Shown piece after piece: positions 12,622 to 26,328 of a stretch of DNA of 64,000 nt (its first letter is position 1; every line of letters begins with the position of its first letter). The notes under the pieces were generated by a model. It did not search any database. It had not been told where the DNA came from and saw only the letters and a list, made by a program, of their open reading frames with translations. The position numbers and the translations under genes were made by a program. Source of the DNA: Acanthaster planci (lineage: Eukaryota > Echinodermata > Asteroidea > Valvatida > Acanthasteridae); assembly GCF_001949145.1 (NCBI RefSeq), contig NW_019091362.1:1287383-1351382 (forward strand). The letters run 5' to 3'.

Positions 12622-13762
12622 GTGAGTCTCGTCACCTGCTGGAGGTAGCGGAAAGCTTGCCTAGGTTCATCAATAGGAAAGTGTTATCTATAACCAAGAA
12701 ATATATAGATCTCGAATTAAACTCAACTGAGTTCATTCAATTGGACTGCTGGACTTACTTCTAAGCAGTGTGATCAATTACTTGCCACGTCCTTCTCGAC
12801 ACCTTCATCAGAGGGATAGCTGGACGTGAGCAACCTGTGGTAATAATTGATTTCAGGTTACTCAGCATTGGGCTCTAACAACCAGACAAGTATTAGGCCC
12901 TGACAACTGGAAGGCAATTAAATTTGCAACATGAATTTGAACTGTCAAAAGAAACACACGTTTCTGGCCTGTATCACACAGAACACACTTGACTTGAGCC
13001 AGTTTGCAGCTACATTTGCAACACACTTTCTGAATGATACCTGAACTGTGAAATGACATTTCTATGCTAGGCAATCATATTTGGTTAATTGCATGAAGAA
13101 AATTAATTTTAATAGCGTAACTTGGTTATAAATGCCTTTGACGAATAAAAATGGAAAATTAAAACACTTGGTATCGGCATCCTGATGATGGATAGTATTA
13201 ACTATCCTAAAGGTTGAGTACACTGCGTCTTTCCAGAACCTTACTCTCAAAAGAGATTTCACTGGTTCTATTGCAAACCTTTGTCTTGTTGTTTCCACTA
13301 TGCAGACCTGCAAATCACATTTGTGGCCTGTTATGACAAAATGAGAGTAAAGTCACATCTCGATCTTTCCTATTTTGAGGGTTCAAAGTCATATTGAAGT
13401 GGAGGTCAATTTTGAGGTTTTGTTATATTTGGAAAGAGTAACCTGTCTCCTATTTAATTCCAAATATTTCACAAGATCAGAAATTTAAAACTGTCATGTT
13501 CTCAGTAGTTTTGACAATAGCATTATTTGTGCCTGGTCTGAAATTATGAAAAATATGCCGGAACCAAAGATGCAAGCTGCCAGAATGTCACATTGTCACC
13601 TGATACTTTTACCCTAAGTGTTCCATGTATAAACCACTACAAAGCTCTTTTTCTGCTGAATTAAAAAATACCAATATCTAAATTTTTGAAACCTCTAACT
13701 TTCAGCTCATTTTGTGGTGACAGGTCACATTTAATCACTGTCAAAGTTTATTGTATTCTTAG
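12622..13762. other. Intron, 1.1 kb
   Basis: Plain AT-rich intron with no feature that I recognise. Its short open frames on either strand are not supported. Confidence 0.8.
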
Positions 13763-13933
13763 GTTGAGAATTCAGGAGATCCATGGATTAACTTCAACAA
13801 CTCCCAGTCCCTGACCTATGGACAGTGCATCTACATCACGGTGGTTACAATGTCGACAGTGGGCTACGGGGATCTGACCCCCAAGACCACTTGTGGCACC
13901 ATCTTCATCATCTTTTTCATCCTTGGAGTCTTG
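13763..13933 (+). CDS. KCNMA1-like: Slo channel exon: turret, pore loop and most of S6
   Basis: Borders are TTCTTAG and GTGAGA, 171 nt, phase 0-0, 57 codons. It starts VENSGDPW as in all Slo1 and Slo3 channels and carries the filter TMSTVGYGD. The filter is GYGD, not the GFGD of mammalian Slo3. After it comes LTPKTT where human has VYAKTT, so the external TEA-site tyrosine Y294 is Thr. S6 begins [10 protein letters not shown]: the hinge Gly G310 is kept and G311 is Val. Confidence 0.98.
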
Positions 13934-14848
13934 GTGAGACATTCCAGCTCGTCTAGTGGGGCGGGAGGGGGCAATTTGCCTGGAGAAATGTTGCCTTTTT
14001 TGTGAATTAAAAGCACCAGCATTTCAGAAATGGTAGGCCCTACTACCACCTTTCCTTGGGGGAAGGATTTTGGACAGTTGTTTCTGGGAAAATAAGATTG
14101 ATTTTGTTCCCTGGACCTGAGAACCAGATGCCACAGAATACACTTTAAAAACTTATTAAAGAGAACAAATTATGCACTCACAGTTGGGCAGGAATGAAAT
14201 TAAATCTGGGCAAGGTTTCACTATGTGCATTTTCCTTTCATTTGAAAAATAAAGGAATTTACAACCTACAATTGTAAATTGTAGATTATATATATGTGTC
14301 CAAAACTTTGGCACCATCTGTTGACATCATTTAAGTTGTTATAGAAAGCAAACTTGAATCTAAATATCGGTCACATCAGAAGTTCTGGGGTCATTGCCTC
14401 CCAAGTCTGCCAGCCCCCTCCATGTCTTTCTCAATAAAAATAAAAAAAAATAGGCTGCAACATTTTCCTTCTGGTTAAAAAGCTGTAAAGAAGTGTGAAA
14501 AATCATGCTTAAGATTTATTTATAACATTCATCTAAATTGGAGAGCTGCACTTTATAAAAAAGATATCGAGTACATCTGGCCAGATCTAGCATTTAAGAT
14601 GCAGACAAACAGCAGCATTCTGCCACTATGAGGTCATCCTTCTCACGTAGCACTGTGGGTTACGACAGCAGCAGTCATAACGACATCATATCTGTCTTGA
14701 CGTCATCCCTCCCCATCCCCAACCCCCCTATGCATCAACATTTCTTTAATATAGCCGTCCATTTCATCACCGTGCTGGTCTGGATCCCGCACTCTCTCCC
14801 CTTCTCCCCCTGTATATTAATCCAATCATCAATTTTGATTTCCCACAG
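13934..14848. other. Intron, 0.9 kb
   Basis: AT-rich intron with a small palindrome near 14255-14285 (CTACAATT/GTAAATTGTAG). Nothing else was recognised. Confidence 0.8.
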
Positions 14849-14940
14849 GCCATCTTTGCCAGCGCCTTGCCAGAAATTGTGGAGATCGTTGGGAAGGGAA
14901 ACAAGTATTCTGGTGTCTATGAACCCGTGAAGGGGAAAAA
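14849..14940 (+). CDS. KCNMA1-like: Slo channel exon: end of S6, C-linker, RCK1 entry
   Basis: Borders are CCCACAG and GTAGGT, 92 nt, phase 0 to 2. It reads AIFASALPEIVEIVGKGNKY, then SGVYEPVKGK. Human A313, F315, A316, P320 and the vestibule glutamates E321 and E324 are present, consistent with high conductance. Y318 is Ala. The basic triplet R329-K330-K331 after S6 is GNK here, and Y332 is kept. The ending EPVKGKK is nearer to Slo3 (EALKGKK) than to Slo1 (SAVSGRK). Confidence 0.96.
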
Positions 14941-16561
14941 GTAGGTCACAAAAAATCAGAACTTCTTGAAGAGGTAGTCTCCAAGGGCCCAAGAAACCAA
15001 GGATGCGCATGAATTTGTCCGTCTTTTGATGAGTTTGTTTCGGTTCATTCCTATTCATTTCATGCCTTATTTTGCCCACTGCATAATAGTTTTTGAAAGA
15101 TACAAAGTAAAAGTCAGTTATTTCTTCAGAAGTTTTTCTGCCCATTGTCTTCTTTCATTGAGAGCAATTTTTTTTAAATTTCTTTTGTTCAGAGGTCACT
15201 GAGCTCCTTTTTTTTTAGAATTAAATTTTCTGTCCAGGGTTTCACGTTTAGCAGCCAAAATGCACTTTGTAGCATAATTTTGCAATTTCTTACTCCAAAG
15301 GTCTCCTTTTGTCTTGAAGAGAATTAAATATTATTGGTGGTAACTATTGTCTTTTTTTTATATATGTTCCTTTTTGTCTGTTTGTGTGTTACTATTTGTT
15401 CCCTATTAAGGTCAGTTTGTGTATCTATTTACGCATGGCTTTCTGTCTCTCATTTTGTTGTCTTGAGGTTTTTTGACTGGTTCAGTCTTTTTTCCTTTCC
15501 ATTTCTCTACAAGTCCCTTGTCTGCCCCTGTTAATATTTTTATACTGTCTGTATTGCAGTATCAGAGAAATAAATTCCCACCTATCTAAAGCATGTTTAC
15601 TGCCCCAAAAGTTTAAATGTTCATATTGACTAAAAACGAAAGACCATTGTAAATAAATGAAATCATTAATCTTTGTTTTGTGCATTTAGTTTTATTGTGG
15701 ACATACTTTATGTATCTTTGAGATTTTTGTCATTGTTCAGTATCAGTTAAAAAACTACCTTGTTTGCCCAGGTTTAGCATACCTACATTGGTTTTTTTAA
15801 ATATCCGTAGCTATTTCTCTTTTACCAATTGTCCGTCGTTGTGTCCATTAGTAATTAGCTGTTGGACTTTTTATTGCATTCGCATCTTTCCACTAGACTG
15901 CCTACAAATGGTTTTCTCTCAATGTTTTTCAGGTCCTTTCATTTCAGTTCGTCTTTCCCCTCTTTCTGCACTGATATCGCTTCTCCCCACTCGTAAATCC
16001 CATTCCTCCACAGTTTTGTGCCCAGGGCGTTCGGTCTTAAGGGAGCTCTAAGACTCGGCCTTTACCTTTTCGCAAGTAATCACTTGGGTCCACTTCTTCC
16101 CTTTGTGTTCGCTCCCTCCGCTGATTGGCTTAAAACCGTGGCCAGTTTCCTGTCGCTAGTTCCATCTCCATAGCTCATCCATTTTGTATCTTTCCTCATT
16201 CCTGCTCGTTTGCTTCGTTCATTAAAGAATGCAGAGAGACCAAAGCACTGAAAATTAAGACTTCATCTCGTACCAGTTCTTGTCTTTTACAATTTTTGTG
16301 TTAAACTAAGTAGCTGAGTATGATATCCGGTATTTTAAAACCTCTTTGGAATTTTCCAATTTTAATGTTGTAAACAAAATTCAATCTAATAAGTCCTTAA
16401 GATTTGGAGATGACTTTTAAGATGAAACGCTTCGTCCTGCAACCCATTGCTAGAATAACTTCAAGAAATTTTCTCTTTGTTCTTGTTGTAGTCAAGAAGC
16501 AGTTCACCTTAGTGTTAATTATGTCTAACTCCTAACCCAAACTATCTCTTGTTTATTCCAG
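14941..16561. other. Intron, 1.6 kb
   Basis: Long T-rich tracts fill 15340-15960 and give Phe/Leu/Ser-rich open frames (15334-15534 and 15764-16051) that are compositional artefacts. No other feature was recognised. Confidence 0.8.
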
Positions 16562-16672
16562 ACACATCGTTGTCTGTGGCCACATCACGTACGACAGCGT
16601 GTCCAACTTCCTCAAGGATTTCCTCCACATAGACCGGGACGTAGTCAACGTGAACATCGTACTGCTAGACAC
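16562..16672 (+). CDS. KCNMA1-like: Slo channel exon: RCK1 first Rossmann unit
   Basis: Borders are TTCCAG and GTAAGT, 111 nt, phase 2 to 2. It reads [20 protein letters not shown], then [16 protein letters not shown]. This is the betaA-alphaA-betaB start of RCK1 and is very close to fly and human Slo1. D362 (in LKD) and D367 (in HID) of the RCK1 Ca2+ site are present. E374 of the Mg2+ site is Asn (VNVN instead of VNVE). Confidence 0.97.
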
Positions 16673-17099
16673 GTAAGTACCTCAAAAACAGCCTTACTTT
16701 CCATATTGTAAATTGGTTTACTTCCGCCAGTTTTCCAGATTAAGGGACGTTGCAAGTTGTTAGAGAAGTGCAGTCACATCTGGTCTAACCTCATCACCAA
16801 TTATGGTGCACTCGCCGAATAAGATGTGTGAAAATGATAGTTTATCTGCAAGGATGTTTCGACATTGGTAGAGTTGCAGTTGTTGGGCGGTGGGTCAGGG
16901 GCTACGTTAGGGGAGGAGAAGCAGTCACGTATTTATATTGTGCACTTCAGTACCAATAGACTCTTACTGCACCTTACCCTTTATTATGCCCACTCACTGG
17001 GCCCAGAAATATTTCCCATGAACCATCTCAACCCCTTGGAGGGGTGTATAAATTATGGGTGCCACCACTTGAGGTGCTACTAGGTATCAATTACACCCT

Positions 17100-17241
17100 C
17101 TGTCCTCAAAGATGGGTGGAGAGAGGCTGGTGAGGGTAAAGTAGGTAACCTACCCAAGGTCACTATTTAGGCCCCAGTCCAGTATTTGAACCCAACCCTA
17201 CTATCCGGACTGTAACCACGGCAATACTGCTATAACCACTT
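17100..17241 (-). mobile_element. tRNA-derived SINE, MIR/CORE-like tail, antisense
   Basis: On the minus strand a promoter-like A-box region (GTGGTTATAGCAG, near 17229-17240) is followed about 45 bases on by a B box (GGGTTCAAATAC, near 17182-17193). Further on comes GTGACCTTGGGTAGGTTACC near 17147-17166. The last block is very like the MIR element phrase GTGACCTTGGGCAAGTTACT, as I remember it. Boundaries are approximate. Confidence 0.6.
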
Positions 17242-20200
17242 TGAATAATGATCGTTACTCTGTGCTCCAGAACCTTTAAATATTGTCAACTGTTGTACTG
17301 GCCCACTGTTGGCAAGGAGTAGTCGCGACTCCACATTGTACACTGAACCGTTTCTCCCAGCCAGAGTTCCCATGTTCATAATACTACTGAGGTCTGTACA
17401 TGCATCATGAACGTGCCCTGTGATCAATTGTAAAAGCTCACATACAGTATATGGATTGACACCATAACACCAAGTGTTGTGAACAAGTTTCATCTGAATG
17501 TGCACAGCAGACTTGCCGTTATATTTGGGTAGGTGCCAGGTGCCCAGTTCAAGTGTCGGTTGTAAAATGTCTCTTTTTTTCACCATTGACGGTTGCTGTC
17601 ACCAGCCAATGTAGTCTGTCAAGCTGGTGTTGACCACTATCTCAGGTTTCAAGGGATTGGAAGAGATGAGAATTATTTGGCTTATGATGGGATGCTAGTC
17701 CATTGAATGTTTCTCTTTATTCAAGTGTGCTTTGAGTCAAAGACCAGAGAGTCCTCATGTACATGTTCAAGACAGCTAGGTAATAGCCATAGCACTCTCC
17801 TTGTTTCTTAATTTTTTAGTGGGTGCTACATGCAGTTTCCATGGTGATATGTCCTGATCACTGTAGTCTCGATATAATCAAGTGTTTGATGTACGTGTTT
17901 AAAACACCGTACCAGTTTATGGTAGAGGTGAATATTAAAGTTGACCAAACATCAGAAGATCTGGTACTGTATTAAGCTGTGTCCAAAAAACTGGCTATGG
18001 CAAGCAGTAGTGCTTATGTCTGTGACTAGTGGCTACAGCCACCAGCCTATGGCTTTTGTAGGTGCACTTGTTATTTGTAGCCTCAGCCACAATATTTGGA
18101 TGCCAGCATAGATGGAGGCAGTGTTATGGCTATAGCAGTTTAATTTGAGCCTCACCTTGTCAGTTTTGGCCAGATTAAAATTGTGCTATTCCCTGGTCAC
18201 TATACTGGCCATAAAGACGACATCATCCGGCTTTGATAAACCCCTCTTGCAATTAGTTGGTATTAACTGGGGGTGTTTGAGCCTAACCCAAGCAACACCG
18301 GACTTCGTCTGTCAGCTCTGGCAGTCAAGTATAATCCCTGCGATCATCAAACACATAGGCTGTTTGTCCCCCTCTGGTTAATTTATAACCCATAAATTAT
18401 GAGGTGGCTTGTGACAGGAGATCCTCAAGTCAAAATATAAATATTTGTCTGTACATGTCCTGGGGGGAGGGGAGACAGATCCCTGGCTGTAATGAATGCG
18501 TAATGTTCTGATGACACGTGCCTGCCTGCTCTCATAAAGGGGCCGGAATGAAACAAGCGGGTGCATGATTGGAAAAAATGAGATGTCTTTTTTCTTCATT
18601 TCAAAGCGACCAGTGGTTTCTGCCGCAGTCACAGCAATGCAAGCCTGCAGTCTGCCAGACCGTGGTTAGTTATTTGTATCCATAAAATTTCATAACAGTT
18701 CTGAGACATTGACGATGAACTAGATTTGTTTACATGTATGTAGACAGCCTCTGTGTGGCTAACTTCAGGACTTAAACAGCTGCGGTGAAGAGCAGATGCA
18801 CTCAGGAGATTGTTCGCAGGGTTCTACCTATCTGTCCTCCATCGTTGAAAAGTTCACTGAACTGACACTGAGCAATGCATTGCCTTTGGGGACTTTCACC
18901 TCTTCTTATTTTTGGCGGGGCATTCCCTACATGGTGCAGTCACAATTTGCGAACATTTCGCGGTCTGCCGACCAGCGTGCTTACCCGTGTGACATGCACT
19001 GTGGTGAAAAATGCATAATTCAATTTCTCTTTGTTGGACAACCAATGCTTGTCGGCCGGGATCTACTGCATAAAGAGGGGCTACCCATATTGCTTTAGTA
19101 AGAGCTGTGCATCTTATGTATTCCTGGGCCTTCGGTTATGTGGGTAGTCATACGTGTCTGTAAGCTTTTTTGCTCAGTGTACACGAATGAGCAAGGCTGT
19201 ACCCTTTTAGTATAATGAGTCAATTAAATTCGATTTTTTGAGCTGCTGAAGAAATTAAGACTTTGGGGGGGGGACAGAAAGTGTGGTATTGGATGACCCT
19301 TCGCAATTAACCTCCCCCCAATCAATCTCAACCTCCAGTCCCCTTAAGTCTTCCTCAGCAGATCTCCTAAGAATTAACTGGCCAAGTGGGATGTTAGAAA
19401 TGAAGTGGTGATGCTTCATTTGCCAGTGGCAATAGGGGAACGTTTTACTTGGGTTTCTGAAATCATGAATTTCATAAGTGTGAGGTACAACTGGACTCCT
19501 TGTGCTTAAACTTGCTACAAACAGTGCAAATGGAAAAGACGGTGGAGTGAAATGATACTCATTTCAAACATATCCTAAGATGTAAAAAAGGGGGGGAAAT
19601 TGTACGGAACACTCCACCCCCCACACACAATATATTTCATTTTAATCGAAATTTTTCCTGTGGTATTTATTCTTTTGTAAAAATTGTCTGCAAATTGTAT
19701 TGTGTATTATAATGAATTTGGCGAAAAGACTGCAGGCAGAGGTAACATGGGTGAAGAGGTAAAATATGCTTTGAATTATTAATATTTGTGCTGCACAAAA
19801 GCAATATTAGCAAGTGGTCTGATGATTTATGAAAAGCAGTTTGGATTTATGAAAGAGAAGATAAAAGAAATGATAACTATTTTAATCTGCTGAAGTTAAT
19901 GCACTTAGATGAGGAGAAAATACTTCTTCTTTCAAAGCTTAATGGTCTAATATGTTAGTAAATTTCTATATTTGGAGCTGCTTCTTTTAAAAGAGTACTT
20001 AGAAATCTAAAGCCTTTTGGTTGCATTATTCTGTTAATGCTGTTGATTTTGATAATCCTTTTTGATGTACATCTGCAAACACTGCTCTGACCTGTTTTTC
20101 TTTGAGGTACTGGAAAAATTTGCTTATTTATTTATTCATTGTTAACACAAAAATATCTAAAGACATCTGAAAAACAAGATGAAAAGAAGTCAACACGATT

Positions 20201-22052
20201 TCGTCATTTGTATTTGCAATAATTATTGCTTTGGATTTCTGAGCTCCTGTGTTTGGTGAAGAATGATTCTGAAAAGCACCAAAATGGGAGGAAGACTTGA
20301 AATCTTCTGACCCCCCGGAGTTGCAATTTTCCCGCAGATGTGTCGCTCATTGTTGGGCATCAGCAGAAGAGCAAGGTCTCTATTATTTCCCTGTCAATTT
20401 GTTTGACTCGTCCTGCGACCCGAGATCCTTGACTCGGAGCAATTTGCTTTGATGTGCTGTACACAAACATGCCGCACTGATGAAGATTTGATTGAATAAA
20501 AACCACCACGCATGCAGAGACAGAGATGATGAAGGGGGGGGGAGAATGATGTTGGAAAAACGTTAAAGGAAGGACCAAAATTAGCACCATCAGACTTACC
20601 AGCTGCCTATTGCACCGGGCAAATTATGTTAACTATTAGACAACTGTGAGGGGAAGATGTGTATGCAGTCACCAACAGAAGCAGTTGCCTCTGCAGCCAG
20701 ACACGGTACACATTCAGCATTTACATGCAGCTTTGCCACATACAATTGACAGTTTAAAGCACCCTTCTGAAAGTGGATGTATAGCAAGGTATCATTTACT
20801 GTTAATTTAAAAAGGTAAATAGTGAAATAGAGTCATGCCTTGACGAGTGCAGCTTGAACGCTGAATGCCATGCCAGAAAACAAACAAACTGAAGGACATA
20901 GTGGCATTAATGGGAAAACACAGGCAAGGGACCAATGAAAACCTTTATTTACAGACACAAAACAAGCATAAAAGAGTATGCGCATTAATTGCCAATTACA
21001 GTTCTGAGATTTAATAATAGCTTCAGTTTACATTTGAAGGTGCCGAGTGAAGGGGCATGTCTGATGGTACAAGGCAGCATCCAAAGAATTCAACTTGAAG
21101 CACCATTATAAGCAAGGGCATTATAATAAATAAATAATGGCAAAAACATAGAAAATCTCCATTGGTATTGCAGCTGACGTGATTCTAGTAGAATATTTAT
21201 GCATTTCCTGTCACTAGGTTCAGATTGTGAAGACTCTTTTGCCGGGCCATCATTTCCCTCTGATTTCTCTCTGCATCAGTTATCCCGAAATCACCGGTTT
21301 GGGCAGCTTTTACTCAATAAACATTGAGTTCTCTGTAGCTGTTGGCCACTTGGAAGTTCAAGTAGTACCAATTTCTTCCCCAATTTGTTTGTAAATGAAG
21401 TCCCAAAACTAAGGATTGAGTTACCAGAAAAAAATTCTGCGGCAGTAATTCCTTTCAATTTATTAAAAGGACATTGCCATATTCTTTCCCTGTTTTGTTT
21501 TTCCTTTCATCTATACAATCAGGAAATCAACCTTTGGAAAAACAAAAAATCAAGGGAGCTTTAACTAAAAAACATTCTGGGCTTGATGGTGGAGATTTGT
21601 CCCAACATGAAGTATTTTCCCAAACAGATGGCCCGGTAGCAAAATGTCAACATTGGGAAAGTGCTCTCTGTACACAGATGGATGGATCTGAGCAGAACCT
21701 GCCAGACAGTTCTGAGGGGTCATTTATCATCCGAGTTGGATTGTGTTTGTGATGGCGAGCGCTAATCCAGAAAAAAAGGGACCGCGTTTAATAAAACTAA
21801 TTCTAATCCAGCTGAACTTCTGCCACCCCACGCTTGACATTGTTTTGTCTCGCTGCAGACTTTAAAGTGCAACAAAGAGTGTCGGCAAGCAAGAATGCAG
21901 GTGCTAGTTTTGGGGCCAACATTTAGGATGTCAGTTTGTAGCCCGAATTTTTAAGAGTGGATTTGACTTTGTTTGTGTGTGTGGGGGGGGGAGTTGCAGA
22001 GATTGAGATAAAAGTGTGAGCAGATTGTATCTATAGTGTAATTCGACCACCA

Positions 22053-22226
22053 GAATTAGAAGCCATTACTGTGGTGGCACAACGCTCGTGGACAGGTGGT
22101 ACGCGCGCGTCACATGCCTCTTCGACCAATAGGGTGTTGTGATTTATCAAATGCACGCGTGCGTCAAGCTGAAGAATGTGTGTGTGAGTGCGGTGCCACC
22201 GCAGTTAGGCATCTAATCGGATTAGT
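22053..22226 (+). mobile_element. MITE-like foldback, ACTGTGGTGGCAC family, copy 1
   Basis: ACTGTGGTGGCAC at 22068-22080 is the inverted match of GTGCCACCGCAGT at 22193-22205. The inverted symmetry extends outward through GATTAGA-GCC on both sides. The GC-rich interior with CCTCTTCGACCAATAGGGTG is shared with a second copy near 62150-62290 and more weakly with 40527-40640. Confidence 0.65.
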
Positions 22227-25200
22227 CTATATGCAGTCTCATACTGCCCTCAGTTCAGAGCTTGACATTATCAAACTACAATTTCACACAAGTAGGTTGT
22301 AAACAAACACCTTTTTTGAAAAAAAGACATTGATAAGTATCTTTTGAATGATTCAGCTTGACTCCAAAGAGAAAGAAATGTGCAGTTAATTCCATGTTAA
22401 AGTTGGCTCATAGAAATGATACTTAGTTAAATGGCCCACCAAAGGGGGTCAAGAGGTCAGTCTTCAACTGTCATGTTATCAAAATAACTACATGTATATG
22501 CCCTGTTTAACACTGCAGTATTTTTTTTCTTCCCATTGATGGACATTTTGTGTGTACCAACAGCCAGAGTATATTTGAAAGTAGCTTAACTTTGCTTTTG
22601 AATGAATCTGAACTTCCTTGTGGAATGAAGTTGGCCTGATATTTAACTTTAGGTGTTTGAAGAACATCTGAGTTCATTTGGTGGACCAAAGGGGGACATG
22701 CTCCCCACCAACTCTCAGAAAGGCTATGAAAGGTTACATCAAAATTCACAAATTTGTTTTCTCCAAAAAGAAATTCTGACCCCCTTCCTTCACGAAAATG
22801 TCTTTCTGGATCCAGAGTATGGTTCATGTCTAAGCTCATTTTTTAAAACCAAAACTTGCCCCATTAGCATTTGATACATATCATTGGCTTATTAATTAAA
22901 TTCTTGTGATGACGAAATCGTATTATGATTTCTTTTACATCCTACCCCTTTTAGTTTGATGTGCTTTATATCCGTTTTTATATTGCTTTGTCCCTTTCTG
23001 AATTGAAACAATGATATATTTATTTTGAGTAGTTCTATTCTTACAATGAAATGTTAGAAAACAGAGAGAGCCAATTATGTTTGAAGTTGACTGCAATTTT
23101 TGCTAAAAAAAAGATGGACTGTATTTACTTGTCAAGTGCAACTGCTTACATGATACCTACAGGATAGTCAGATTCTGACATTCCAGTATTTGAAACTTTG
23201 GCTTTTAAACCCAATCTCATATTCATTTGCTGGCCCTCAATGCACTCCTTCTGGACATCAGTAGCACACAGATGTATGGCAAATAGCATCATCGCTCAAC
23301 CCGTTGATTAAGGCAGATTTGATGCCCGCGATTTGTCGATTGCATGACACAGATCTGATTTCACGGTTCACCACAATTATCCCAATTCATCATGTATTTT
23401 CTGCCTCAACTGCACTGTGAAATATTAAACAGATGCGGGTAACTGGAATGCGTAGTCGAGCACATTCTCTGAAAGAAAGCAGTGCATTTTCTTGGATAGT
23501 CACCATACTTGAGATTTTTAAGATACAAATGATTCAGTGTCAGGCCTCTATGCACGTAAAATCACATTTATGGCTTTCCTTTATTGTGTTTCCATTTTCC
23601 ATGTTTTTCTGAAGAGTAGAATGAAGCTTTTTTAAAATGATGTCAAATACAACTTTGTCTTGGGTTTTGAGTAGTTCTTCTTTTCGTTGAATAAGATGTT
23701 AGTCCTACCTTTGAGGTTAGGCGTTGTTTTTTTTTTTGCTAGACTTGTTTTTAAAAGTATTCGAAAAATGAAGTAAGATTCACCGGCGGCGAAACGATTT
23801 TTCAAAGTGGGGGGAGGCAGTCGTTAAACCATCAGGCTTCGGCCGTTAATAGCTCAATCCATGGAGCCCCACCCAATTATAGGTCCTGCAAAAAAATAGG
23901 GGAGGGCCTGTCCCCTCCTCTTCCACCGCCAGTGGTAAGAATTTGGTGCCAAATCCTCTTCTTGCCACTGTTTAAAGTTGTTTTCATAGTCTTTAATTTT
24001 TGAAAGTGATATTTAATGGACATGCTTATTTATGTGTACATTACAAATAAAATAATATATTACTGCCTAAAATGAGCATTTGCTTTAAAATGATGAGGAA
24101 AAGATTGTTGGGCCTATACAATGTCTAGCTCTGAAAAATTATGCTAATCAGGCATGTCATGTTCATGCATGGTACAGTGTGGTGTCACTGAAACCTCTTC
24201 TGAATACTGTGATGTTACATACCATAACTGCAGATTATTCCAATCATTGGGGTAATTTAGGGGCTGGTTATTGCCGGTGTCCATGGTAAATGCCTCAGTT
24301 TGGCAACAGAAATGGCCATTTGCTACTCACAGCTTTATATGAGTTCATACAATCGTGCAAATGTGGAAATAAATTACTTGGAGGGTAAAAAAACAAGTCC
24401 AAAAGAGGAAGAGTCCTGAGGAGGATAATGATGGAGTTGCTTAGAGACTCCAATAATGGAGGACTCAGAAGTGAGTCTAACTTCTGCCCTAAAATTAGTA
24501 TTTTTCTGTGTTCAATTGTGCTTTTATTTCTTTATTTTGTTTTACCTTTTTGTTGCCATGGTGTTAGCAGTTGAGGCCATTCATTATGACAATGCTCTGA
24601 CGTCATTGCCACTGTCGTAACTCCTCCCCCCCCCGGAGACATTTTGCTATTTTTAGAGGAGCTGAAGCTGACGGTGCTTTGGGAAGAATTGGAGTTTGTA
24701 AGAAAACCCAGTCATTCAAGGTTGCAATAAGGGAAGGGGAAAATGAAATGAGAAATCCCCAATGCATCACCCAACAACCGCTGTGCACCAGTGGCGTCTC
24801 TCCGATCCTCTATTCAATTTGTTACGCCAATGAGCGGGCCTTACACAATGGCAGGCGCGATACGTTGTCGTGAACACCGTTTCCTGTTCAAAGGAGGATC
24901 CCGCATACATTAAACCCCCCCCTTCCACGCGATTGATTCTCCCAGTACACGCACAAACAAGAGGGAAATCTCCAAGAGAAATAGCTGAGGGCTTTTACCG
25001 GTCTCTGGACCATCATTAAATGAAGATGGAGCTCACAAGTCCCTAAAGACAGTAACTGACAGGACAGCATGCCAAGGACCGAAGGAGGGTATTAAGTACC
25101 CTTCTCATCCTGTGCCACAGCAGTGGATCAATTTATTAACCCCCACACCGGTTTAGGGGAAGAAAGTTAAAGCCCTGTCTCCGATAATGCACCGACTTAC

Positions 25201-26328
25201 TTTAGTATGATATTTGAGTGGGTACATGTATGATGATAACTGGTAAATTTCAGCAAATAAATACTGTTCACAGGGTTCCGTGTGTTACAGCATCCAAATC
25301 TTTGGCACTCTCCTAGTCCAGCAGTGATTGGTTGTTTTAGGGCTTGGTGCTATCCTGTATCAGCTTTTATCATTGGAAGGGGTGTGGCTTTACAAAGTAC
25401 GAGGAGGGGAAGTACCATATGGGGATCAATCCAACAATACAAGCAGGGCATGTGTTAGTGTCAGGTATTGTCTCTAGAGTTGTTAAGTAATTGAGAACAA
25501 AAGAAAACAGGGAAAGAACGGAAATGCATCTCCGTAACCAAACAAAGCCAAAAATCGTAAAATGGCTGTGACAGGCGGGCAGGATGTGCCCCCCCTTTGG
25601 ATCTACTAAGCAGGGATGCCAGCTTTTCAAGCGAAAAAGGCCTATTAATCATTCAAAATGTTGGACTAATTTCAGACCACAGTGAAGTACAAAACTTCAT
25701 TTAGGCTTTTCTGGTCTTATTTTCAAGCTCTGGACAAGACCCAGCAGACTGGTATCCATAACTTACGCTTTTGATTGTAACATAAATCAAAAGTTTTATT
25801 AAATTGATGCTGCTTTGAAAGTGATGATTATATATAGTTTGCTGGCTAACGAATACATTATTCATGTCAATTTGCGCTTCACTAAGCACATGTACTCTTT
25901 GTTCTTGTGGTAACTTGGGGCTAATGGGAAAAAATGAATTAAATTTTTCAGAATCCATTGCTGGTGCAAAAAAGTATGTTTTATGAGAAGTCTGTACTGT
26001 ACTGTCAGACAGGATTTTCAGTAAGCTTGGCCAACGACCTCCGTTCATGTTGCTTTAGACGTATCTTGGGGGAACATTATTGATGAGCAGTCATTCAACT
26101 CCACCAAAGGGTGAATTAATGAGGGAACTGTATGTATTGGGATTGAAAAGCTTTTACAAAAGAAATGAAATTGTGTTCTCTAAATGTTCCACATTGAAAG
26201 TAGTGGTAGGTAATAAAGGTGTCACCTAACAAATCGTGTACATGATTAGTTTAGCACAATTTCCCAAGTATCTTTCCATTGAAGATCGTATTGTGCCAAA
26301 GCCTCAAGATGGATAACTCTACCCAAAA

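Noticed and set aside
13763-13933. Assignment as a Slo3 (KCNU1) orthologue outright
   Set aside because: The filter is GYGD and the RCK1 Ca2+ residues are intact, both unlike mammalian Slo3, so only a Slo1/Slo3 family call is safe.
14735-15145. Minus-strand open frame of 136 codons
   Set aside because: It overlaps the antisense of the exon at 14849-14940 and has no recognisable domain or splice context.
15334-16051. Hydrophobic open frames resembling membrane segments
   Set aside because: They come from T-rich intron sequence and lie between two in-phase channel exons.
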